Below are positions 22,656 to 28,198 of a DNA stretch of 31,478 nucleotides, piece after piece (positions within the stretch are counted from its first letter, which is position 1; each line of letters begins with the position of its first letter). Source of the stretch: Pseudomonadota bacterium (GTDB lineage Bacteria > Myxococcota_A > Polyangia > Polyangiales > Polyangiaceae); NCBI GenBank assembly GCA_023432025.1, contig JAEYVE010000055.1:1-31478 (forward strand). The letters run 5' to 3'. The notes beneath the pieces were generated by a model that made no database searches, was not told the DNA's origin, and saw only the letters and a list, made by a program, of their open reading frames with translations. The translations under genes and the position numbers were made by a program.

Positions 22656-23501
22656 ATGGCTCTGGATCGACTCGCGATCGTGGGCGTTGGCCTCATCGGT
22701 GGCTCGGTCGCGCTCGCAGCGCGCCGCGCGGGGGTGACGTCGCACATCGTGGGCATCGATTGCCTCGCCAACGCGCCCGATGTGGCGGACGTTGCGGGTG
22801 CTCGTGTCGTCGACGCTTGGGTCGACATCGACGACGACGCGCGCGTCGAGGAAGCGCTTTCTGAGAGTGATCTGACGGTGCTGGCGATGCCCGTTGGCGT
22901 CATCGCGTCGTTCTTGCCGCGCGCGCTGGCCGCGGGGAGCGTGGTGACGGACTGCGGCTCCACCAAACGCGCGCTGGTGGAACGTGCAGGTTCGTTGGAG
23001 GGGCGTGAGCGTTTCATTGCGGGACACCCCATGGCGGGTCGTCCTCAGGGGGGGCTGGCGAACGCCAGCGCGGATTTGTTCGCCGGCAGGCGTTGGCTTT
23101 TGTGTCCCGAGGGGGCTGCTCCGCACGTCGTTTCGCGCGTGCAGGCGTGGGTTCGTGCGTTGGGCGCGGAGCCCGTGTTGCTCGCTGCGGACGCGCACGA
23201 CCACGCCGTGGCGCTCACGAGCCACGTGCCGCAGCTGGTGGCGAGCGCGCTCGCCACGCTGGGCGCGGAGCAAGGGGCGAGCGTGGCCGCCGGTCCAGCG
23301 TTTGCTTCGATGACGCGCGTTGCCGGGGGCGCCGCCGCCATGTGGAAGGACATTTTCGAGAGCAACGCCGACGCGGTCAGCGCTGAGCTACGCCGGCTGG
23401 GCGCCGAGCTCGATCGGGTGGCGAGCGGCCTCGAGCAGGGTCGCCCGGACGAGGCGCTCGAGCTTTTGGCCCGAGCACGCCGCGCGCTGGGCCGCGATTG
23501 A
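22656..23501 (+). CDS. tyrA: Prephenate dehydrogenase
   Basis: A 281-residue cytoplasmic enzyme that oxidatively decarboxylates prephenate (or arogenate) to the tyrosine precursor with NAD(P). The Rossmann motif is LAIVGVGLIGGSVAL (GxGxxG, residues 10-15). TDCGSTK (98-104), GHPMAG (123-128) and the dimer/active-site helix DAHDHAVALTSHVPQLVA (179-196) are family hallmarks. Monofunctional: neither a chorismate mutase domain nor a clear ACT domain is present, and the length is normal for that type. The ATG at 22656 is preferred to a start 72 nt upstream because it opens directly on the Rossmann fold. It stands alone on +, diverging from a kinase gene. Confidence 0.92.
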   Translation: MALDRLAIVGVGLIGGSVALAARRAGVTSHIVGIDCLANAPDVADVAGARVVDAWVDIDDDARVEEALSESDLTVLAMPVGVIASFLPRALAAGSVVTDCGSTKRALVERAGSLEGRERFIAGHPMAGRPQGGLANASADLFAGRRWLLCPEGAAPHVVSRVQAWVRALGAEPVLLAADAHDHAVALTSHVPQLVASALATLGAEQGASVAAGPAFASMTRVAGGAAAMWKDIFESNADAVSAELRRLGAELDRVASGLEQGRPDEALELLARARRALGRD

Positions 23502-23762
23502 CGTCCAGCGCGTAGAAAGGGCGCGCTCCTCCGACGCAGGTGGGCCGTGATCGTACGGTCCGGAGTGTGCCGCTTTGTGCCAGTGTTCGCTTGCCGTGCT
23601 GCTGCAATCGAGCAAAGAGCGACGCCGCGAGTGAGCTGTTGCCGCGCGTCCGGGCTCCAATAGCAGGTGGGATCAACTGCAGGGGTGGCGACGTGCGCAG
23701 CTGAGTGCGCTTGCCGGGAGATGCTCGTTCTTTGGCGCGGCACATGCTACGGGACGGAGGTC

Positions 23763-24089
23763 ATGCGCCGTGTGCCACCCCAGCTTTGGAAATGGCTCGC
23801 CCTCGGGTCACTGGGTGCGGCGTGTAACCTGAGCCCTGAGCCCGACTTGCCCTCGGCGGGTGGCACAGGCGGTCGTGCGCCTGGGACGGGTGGCGGAGCC
23901 GCCGCCGGTGGCTCAACCGCTACCGGTGGCTCAAGCGCTACCGGCGGAAAGAGCGGCACGGGCGGCGCTGCAGCGGGCGGCGCCAGCGCTTCGGGTGGCA
24001 ACCCGAACTCGGGCGGTGTTGCCGGTGCTGCAGGCGCCGAGAGCTGGACGGGCAGCGCGGGTCACAACGGGGACCCGGAAGCGGAGTGA
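23763..24089 (+). CDS. Small lipoprotein 1 of a coupled trio
   Basis: A 108-residue protein. The signal peptide ends in LGAAC (Cys21), and the mature protein begins CNLSPEPDLPS. The rest is Gly/Ala/Ser/Thr repeats (GGSTATGGSSATGG style) with no visible fold and an acidic end. GGAGG two bases before the ATG (23763) serves as ribosome site; an in-frame upstream start is rejected because it would place the signal peptide internally. Its stop overlaps the next start (GTGA). An 18-bp DNA tandem repeat (23905-23940) encodes part of the linker. The whole mature body looks like a spacer anchored in the outer membrane or surface. Function unknown. Confidence 0.75.
   Translation: MRRVPPQLWKWLALGSLGAACNLSPEPDLPSAGGTGGRAPGTGGGAAAGGSTATGGSSATGGKSGTGGAAAGGASASGGNPNSGGVAGAAGAESWTGSAGHNGDPEAE
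23905..23940. repeat. 18-bp tandem repeat in lipoprotein 1
   Basis: The units 23905-23922 and 23923-23940 differ by one base (ccggtggctcaaccgcta against ...agcgcta). They encode Gly-Ser/Thr linker residues. Confidence 0.8.
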
Positions 24090-24322
24090 GTATGCTTTGG
24101 CTCCGCGTCGTTCTCTGTGTGCTAGGCGTGGCCTTCGTCGCATGCGGCTTGAGCCCCATCGAAGACGTGCCATCGGCGGCAGACAGGGGCGACTCAGGGG
24201 GTGGAGGTTCGGGAGGGGCTCCCGGCGGCCCTCTGCTCGGGACGGGCGCGACGGGCGCCGCTAGCAGCAGCGACGGAGCCGCTGGAGCGGCCGGCCGCGG
24301 CGGAGCGGAGAACGGCGGATGA
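24086..24322 (+). CDS. Small lipoprotein 2 of a coupled trio
   Basis: A 78-residue protein with a signal peptide ending in AFVAC (Cys20 counted from the GTG). The mature start CGLSPIEDVPS is a divergent form of the motif in its two neighbours, followed by a Gly/Ala/Ser-rich tail. The start is either GTG 24086, overlapping the previous stop by four bases (GTGA), or ATG 24092. It ends in a four-base ATGA overlap with the third gene. The arrangement implies strictly coordinated translation of all three. Function unknown. Confidence 0.72.
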   Translation: MSMLWLRVVLCVLGVAFVACGLSPIEDVPSAADRGDSGGGGSGGAPGGPLLGTGATGAASSSDGAAGAAGRGGAENGG

Positions 24323-24582
24323 AACGCTGGCGCGTTCTCGCGTTTGCGCTCGGGCTTTCGTTTTTCGCCTGCAATTTGAGCCCAGAGCCGGACTTGCCGT
24401 CGGGGGCTGGGCCCGGCGGAGATCATGGCACGGGTGGGTCGGTGGCCGGCACCGGCGGCGAGGGCGCTGGCGTGGGAACTGGCGGCGCGCCGCTCCCCGG
24501 CGCTGGTGGTTCTTCGGAGCAGCCCCCAGAAGGGGGCGCGGCTGGTCAAGCGGGTGCCGGTGGCGAGCGCCCCACCAAGTAG
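24319..24582 (+). CDS. Small lipoprotein 3 of a coupled trio
   Basis: An 87-residue protein. The signal peptide ends in SFFAC (Cys18), and the mature start CNLSPEPDLPS is identical over eleven residues to lipoprotein 1, although six of the eleven codons differ synonymously. That pattern indicates selection on the peptide rather than recent copying. The remainder is Gly/Ala/Ser/Pro-rich, ending GGERPTK. ATG 24319 overlaps the previous stop (ATGA). The residue after Cys is Asn, which does not give the Asp+2 inner-membrane retention signal known in enterobacteria, so an outer-membrane or surface location is likely. Function unknown. Confidence 0.75.
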   Translation: MKRWRVLAFALGLSFFACNLSPEPDLPSGAGPGGDHGTGGSVAGTGGEGAGVGTGGAPLPGAGGSSEQPPEGGAAGQAGAGGERPTK

Positions 24583-24684
24583 CACGCCAATAACGGCCCC
24601 CTCGCGTCCTCGAAGCGTCGACGAGCACAGCCTCCGGCGCACGTTTCCGCCTCCGCCAGCATCACGGCGGTGAGTCGTGAAGGC

Positions 24685-24790
24685 TCAGGCAGCCCGAAGC
24701 ACGACTTCGGCCCAGCGCCGCGCCTCGGCCCAGCGCCGCGCCTCGGCGCAGTCGTGCGCCCGCCGGCGGCGGGGTCCGCCGGAATCCGGG
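24685..24790 (-). pseudogene. Degenerate copy of the 3' end of the HExxH gene
   Basis: Reading on -, directly downstream of the HExxH lipoprotein gene, the frame encodes DCAEARRWAEARRWAEVVLR and ends at a TGA (24687-24685). The gene itself ends in DCAEARRWAEVALTIP. The shared core plus a preceding Arg-rich stretch shows a duplicated C-terminus with an extra internal 18-bp duplication (EARRWA twice). It has no start codon or ribosome site. It is most simply a remnant of a partial tandem duplication. Confidence 0.55.
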
Positions 24791-24853
24791 GAAGTCGGAT
24801 GGTTAGGGGATCGTGAGCGCGACTTCGGCCCAGCGCCGCGCCTCGGCGCAGTC
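24702..24853. repeat. Repeats around the HExxH gene end (18-bp tandem, 100-bp period)
   Basis: An 18-bp unit is tandemly repeated at 24711-24728 and 24729-24746. The segment 24725-24753 is identical to 24825-24853, exactly 100 bp away, and 24702-24728 matches 24820-24846. The right-hand copy is coding sequence of the HExxH gene; the left is downstream of its stop. A GC-rich palindromic stretch (about 24762-24783) lies between them. Confidence 0.9.
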
Positions 24854-26320
24854 ACTCGTCGCGCGTCGTCCGCTCGGCGTGTGCTCGTAGGGGCCCACCA
24901 CCACGACTACGTGTCGACCACGCCGCACCACGGAAAACGGGCCGCGCGTGGAGCTCAGCTCACACGTGGCGCCGCCCTTGGTGAGCGAGCGAGCTTGTTC
25001 GTCGCTGACGGCGGGCAAGGCGGTGGTATCCGCGGCCCTCGGGGCGTGGACGCCGCGCGCAAAGGCGCGCAGCATGCGCTCGGCGGACGCATCATCATCC
25101 GCTAACAGTGACCACGCTACCGCGCGCTCCTCCCCTCGTCGGTAGAGCGCAATGCGGTCTCCTCCCCAACCCGCGCCGCTCTCCCGCGCGGCTTTGTAAG
25201 GCATCCACTCTTCGAAGAGGATGCGAAGCGACTGCTCACCCCACACGTCGTGAAACGCGAGCTGCCACGGCTCCGCTGGGGGCGCCTCTGAGTCGCTGGT
25301 GGTTTTTGCGGCGGCGCTCGCGGGCGAGGGCGTCCTGGCAGGCCCGCGCTGGACCGCTGGGGGCGCGGGCGGGAGCGTCACCGCGAGCGCTGGCTCGCGC
25401 GCCTCGTACTTGTCCGGGTGGAGAATTTGTTCGGTGGTCGTCGGCAAGTCGCGCCAAGCGCCGTCGACGGCGGCCCAGCCGCCGCTCTTGCGGAGCGCGT
25501 GCACGAAGCGAATGCCGTCGGCGTACGGCGCAATGAGCGACCGCTTGAGAATGGTGGGTACGCGCTGGGCGTCCTCCGTGACCCCGCCCAAGAGGCGCAT
25601 TTGTCCCTCCAAGAGCTCGCTCGGCAGCTCGAACGCGCGGCGCCCGTCGCTTTCGAGCATTCCGTCCAGCATGGCGCTCATGGCGTCTCCTTCCGCGAGC
25701 GCCGAGAGGGCGGAGAGCTGATCCGTGGCGTCGTCCCGCCACTTGGTCAGGCCCTCCAGCCCGTAGTGCTGGTCCTGCAGCGCGTGTACGAGCTCGTGCG
25801 CCAAGGTGGCGGTCGTGGCGTCCGCACCGAGGTCACGGCGCAGATACATGGCCTTCTGCTCGGGGTCGTACAAGCCCGCGAGCTCGTCGCTCATCAGGGC
25901 CAAAACGCTCTCGCGGTAGTCGAAGCCGTCGGGCACGGTGCCGAGCGCCCACAAGAGCTCTGCGGTGCCCGTGAGCGCTTTTTCGGGCAAATCTTCGTCC
26001 AGCGCGCTCTGAACGTGCGAAACCAGCTGCTCCACGGGCACTACGGCGCCGCGCACGGCCGCGCGCGGCGCAAGCTCACGCAGCCGTGCGACGTCGGCGA
26101 GCGCGGCGTCGATGGCGAGCTGCGCTTCTTGGCTTGCGGCTTCCTGGCGGGGAGCTTCTGCCTCCGTGCGGGGTGGTGCGTCGGGCGACGTCGCGGGCTC
26201 CGCGTTCGGCGTCGAAACCGAGCCGCCACAGGCCAGCAAACCCAGCGCCACGACGTGCGGCGCGGCGCGGCGCGCGGCGCTCGAAAGCGCGCGACTAGGG
26301 CGCCGCGCGGCGGATGGCAT
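24803..26320 (-). CDS. HExxH putative metalloprotease lipoprotein
   Basis: A 505-residue exported protein. The signal peptide ends in the lipobox GLLAC (Cys31) and is followed by a Pro/Glu/Ala-rich linker to about residue 66. A zinc-protease motif is present, TLAHELVHALQDQH (His175, Glu176, His179), and Glu210 in ALAEGDA is placed like the third zinc ligand of gluzincin-type enzymes. A helical region follows, then a Pro/Ala-rich insert (about 345-375) and a C-terminal domain with no recognised family. It should act in the periplasm or at the surface; the substrate is unknown. ATG 26320 gives a proper signal peptide and overlaps the end of rpe by 26 bp, implying cotranscription. The DNA encoding its last residues is duplicated downstream. 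Confidence 0.8.
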   Translation of the reverse strand: MPSAARRPSRALSSAARRAAPHVVALGLLACGGSVSTPNAEPATSPDAPPRTEAEAPRQEAASQEAQLAIDAALADVARLRELAPRAAVRGAVVPVEQLVSHVQSALDEDLPEKALTGTAELLWALGTVPDGFDYRESVLALMSDELAGLYDPEQKAMYLRRDLGADATTATLAHELVHALQDQHYGLEGLTKWRDDATDQLSALSALAEGDAMSAMLDGMLESDGRRAFELPSELLEGQMRLLGGVTEDAQRVPTILKRSLIAPYADGIRFVHALRKSGGWAAVDGAWRDLPTTTEQILHPDKYEAREPALAVTLPPAPPAVQRGPARTPSPASAAAKTTSDSEAPPAEPWQLAFHDVWGEQSLRILFEEWMPYKAARESGAGWGGDRIALYRRGEERAVAWSLLADDDASAERMLRAFARGVHAPRAADTTALPAVSDEQARSLTKGGATCELSSTRGPFSVVRRGRHVVVVVGPYEHTPSGRRATSDCAEARRWAEVALTIP

Positions 26321-26963
26321 CGATGCGACCTTTGCGATCCGCGCTACCGAAAACGGCCGCGCCCGCCACCAGCACGTTGGCGCCGGCGTCCACGACTTGC
26401 CGCGCGGTGGCCTCGCTGATGCCTCCGTCCACTTCGATTTCCGCGGGGAGACCGCGGGCGTCCAACATGCGCCGGAGCTCACGGATCTTGGGAACCACGC
26501 CGGGGATGAATTTCTGCCCACCGAAGCCCGGATTGACGCTCATGACCAAGATTTGGTCGGCCACGTCCAAGAGGTACTCCACGCTCCCGGCGGGAGTCTG
26601 CGGGTTCAGCGTGATGCAGCTCTTTTTCCCTAGCTCACGGATGCGGGTGAGCGTGCGCTGCGCGTGTGGATCTGCTTCCACGTGGATGCCGATGATGTCA
26701 GCGCCGGCCTCGGCGAACGCCTCCACGTAACGGTCCGGCTCGACGATCATCAAATGGACGTCCAGGGGCAGGCTAGTCACTTTGCGGGCCGCCTTCACGA
26801 TGGGCGGTCCCCAGGTGATGTTCGGCACGAAACGGCCGTCCATGACGTCCACATGGATGTAGTCCGCGCCACCTACCTCGACGTCGCGAATTTCGTCGGC
26901 GAGGTGTCCCAGGTCTGCGCTCAGAATGGACGGAGCGATACGGAGCGGCGGTCGGCCGGACAT
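26295..26963 (-). CDS. rpe: Ribulose-phosphate 3-epimerase
   Basis: A 222-residue TIM-barrel enzyme interconverting ribulose 5-phosphate and xylulose 5-phosphate in the pentose phosphate pathway. Signatures: APSILSADLG (10-19), metal ligands His37 and Asp39 in YIHVDVMDGRFVPN, His70 in DVHLMIVEPDRY, NPGFGGQKF (144-152) and Asp179 in EVDGGIS. Length and motifs are complete. ATG 26963 is chosen over an upstream start that would add 23 atypical residues. It diverges from a GNAT gene (61 bp) and its 3' end overlaps the HExxH lipoprotein gene. Confidence 0.96.
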   Translation of the reverse strand: MSGRPPLRIAPSILSADLGHLADEIRDVEVGGADYIHVDVMDGRFVPNITWGPPIVKAARKVTSLPLDVHLMIVEPDRYVEAFAEAGADIIGIHVEADPHAQRTLTRIRELGKKSCITLNPQTPAGSVEYLLDVADQILVMSVNPGFGGQKFIPGVVPKIRELRRMLDARGLPAEIEVDGGISEATARQVVDAGANVLVAGAAVFGSADRKGRIDAIRRAAP

Positions 26964-27024
26964 GCGGGCTCGATACACGAGGCGGCGCGCACTGACCAGC
27001 GCCGTGATAGGCTCGAGCTCACCC

Positions 27025-27462
27025 ATGATCACGAGACCTCTCGGGAAGCAGGACTACGACCACATCGTCCAAGTCATCGATCGGTGGTGGGGCGGCCCCA
27101 CCAGCGCGCTCGCGCACCCCATTTTCTTCTACGAGCTGGGGGGGCTCGCGCGTGTGGTCGAGCACGACGGCATCATGGTGGGCTTCCTCTTCGGGTTCAT
27201 CGCGCCTGGGCCGCCCAAGACGGGCTACGTGCACCTCGTCGGCATTCACCCGGACTACCGCCGTCGCGGCGTTGGCAAGGTGCTCTACCAAAGCTTCGAA
27301 GAAGAGGCGCGCGCCGCTGGCTGTCGCCGTCTGAAGGCGATCACCAACACGGGCAACGAAGGCTCCGTCGGCTTCCACGAAGCCACGGGCTGGACCGCGA
27401 CGCTCGTCGAGGATTACGCGGGCCCCGCTCGGCCGCGCGTGGTGTTCAACAAGAACTTGTGA
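27025..27462 (+). CDS. GNAT-family N-acetyltransferase
   Basis: A 145-residue acetyl-CoA-dependent transferase. Motif A, with the CoA-binding loop, is HLVGIHPDYRRRGVGKVLYQ (70-89); motif B residues (NTGNEGSVGFHEATGW, 108-123) follow as expected. The N-terminal part includes WWGGP and HPIFFYELG, which resemble GNAT proteins acting on small amines or amino acids, but no substrate can be named. ATG 27025 is chosen because it aligns with the usual start. It diverges from rpe and is followed after 12 bp by a cyclic-nucleotide-binding gene, probably in one operon. Confidence 0.88.
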   Translation: MITRPLGKQDYDHIVQVIDRWWGGPTSALAHPIFFYELGGLARVVEHDGIMVGFLFGFIAPGPPKTGYVHLVGIHPDYRRRGVGKVLYQSFEEEARAAGCRRLKAITNTGNEGSVGFHEATGWTATLVEDYAGPARPRVVFNKNL

Positions 27463-27474
27463 GGAACAGCCTGC

Positions 27475-28053
27475 ATGGCCGAGGCGAAACCGATGGATGC
27501 GGGTGAGCCCGCGGGCCCCGCGCGCGTCAGCAGCGAGGCGCCTTCTTCCGAGCTCGGGCCGCCGGTTTCGGCGAAAGAGCTGCGCAACGTCGGGCTCTTC
27601 GGCGCGCTCACGGACGCCGTGCTCGAGCACCTCGCGGAGAACCTCCGCGTCATCGAGGTGCCGCCGGGCACGGCGCTGTTTCACGAGGGGGACGTCGCGG
27701 ACGACATGTTCGTCGTGCTGCAGGGCGACATCGAAGTGCAAAAGCGCAGCCGTCACGGCAAGGACTCGCGTGTCGCGGTGCTCGGCCCACGCGACTGGTT
27801 CGGAGAAATGAGCATCGTGGACGTGCAGCCGCGCTCGGCCACCGTGCGCGCCGTTTCGCCGGCGCGCCTCCTCCGCATCGCCGCGTCGGACTTGGACGCG
27901 CTCTACCGCTACGACGTGAAGGCGTACGCGCTCGTGGTGCTGAACCTCGCGCGGGAAATGAGCCGCCGCCTGCGCGTCGCGGACGGCATTTTGGCGGACC
28001 TCATCGCCAACGTCTTCGACAGCTACATCGGCTCGTCCGCGGGCAAACCCTGA
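27475..28053 (+). CDS. Stand-alone cyclic-nucleotide-binding domain protein
   Basis: A 192-residue protein. After a 33-residue Pro/Ala/Ser-rich N-terminus comes a cNMP-binding (Crp-type) beta-roll: LFHEGDVADDMFVVLQGDI (68-86) and the phosphate-binding cassette FGEMSIVDVQPRSATV (109-124), with the conserved Gly110, Glu111 and Arg120. The C-terminal helices follow. There is no DNA-binding helix-turn-helix, kinase or channel domain, so it presumably senses cAMP or a related ligand and acts through a partner. GAGGA overlapping the GNAT stop gives a 9-nt spaced ribosome site for the ATG at 27475. Its closest neighbour is the GNAT enzyme; in some bacteria acetyltransferases are controlled by cNMP-binding domains in one chain, so a split regulator-enzyme pair is conceivable. 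Confidence 0.88.
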   Translation: MAEAKPMDAGEPAGPARVSSEAPSSELGPPVSAKELRNVGLFGALTDAVLEHLAENLRVIEVPPGTALFHEGDVADDMFVVLQGDIEVQKRSRHGKDSRVAVLGPRDWFGEMSIVDVQPRSATVRAVSPARLLRIAASDLDALYRYDVKAYALVVLNLAREMSRRLRVADGILADLIANVFDSYIGSSAGKP

Positions 28054-28067
28054 GCGGCTTTTTTGGT

Positions 28068-28091
28068 GGGCGACGGCGTACGTCGTCGCCC
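28068..28091. terminator. Hairpin between convergent genes (first)
   Basis: GGGCGACG (28068-28075) and CGTCGCCC (28084-28091) form a perfect 8-bp stem, loop 8 nt, 15 bp after the CNB-protein stop. A T run (28059-28064) lies before, not after, the stem on +, so it is not a standard intrinsic terminator. Confidence 0.4.
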
Positions 28092-28126
28092 GTCCGCTCC
28101 CGCGCTACGTCGCCGCGCGGCGAATG

Positions 28127-28146
28127 GAGCCGCGCTTCAGCGGCTC
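28127..28146. terminator. Hairpin between convergent genes (second)
   Basis: GAGCCGC (28127-28133) and GCGGCTC (28140-28146) form a perfect 7-bp stem with a 6-nt loop, about 50 bp past the transglutaminase stop on -. No U tract. Confidence 0.35.
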
Positions 28147-28198
28147 GAGTATTCGAGGCCGCAGCCCGCGTGAACCTCGCACGAGGCGATAGGAATCC

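Noticed and set aside
22422..23273. Upstream extension of the second kinase gene to 23273
   Set aside because: It runs antisense through tyrA and lacks conserved sequence; the kinase starts at MDASLIGQLV.
23733..23749. Possible sigma54 promoter before the lipoprotein trio (TGGCGCG-N4-ATGCT with correct -24/-12 spacing)
   Set aside because: The predicted start would fall near 23759, cutting into the GGAGG ribosome site four bases before the ATG. Two consensus bases also differ.
26321..26521. Upstream extension of the HExxH gene to 26521
   Set aside because: This stretch is rpe in another frame; the lipoprotein signal peptide starts at 26320.
28058..28091. T run and hairpin read as an intrinsic terminator
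   Set aside because: The T run precedes the stem on + and would be an A run on -, so neither strand has stem followed by U.
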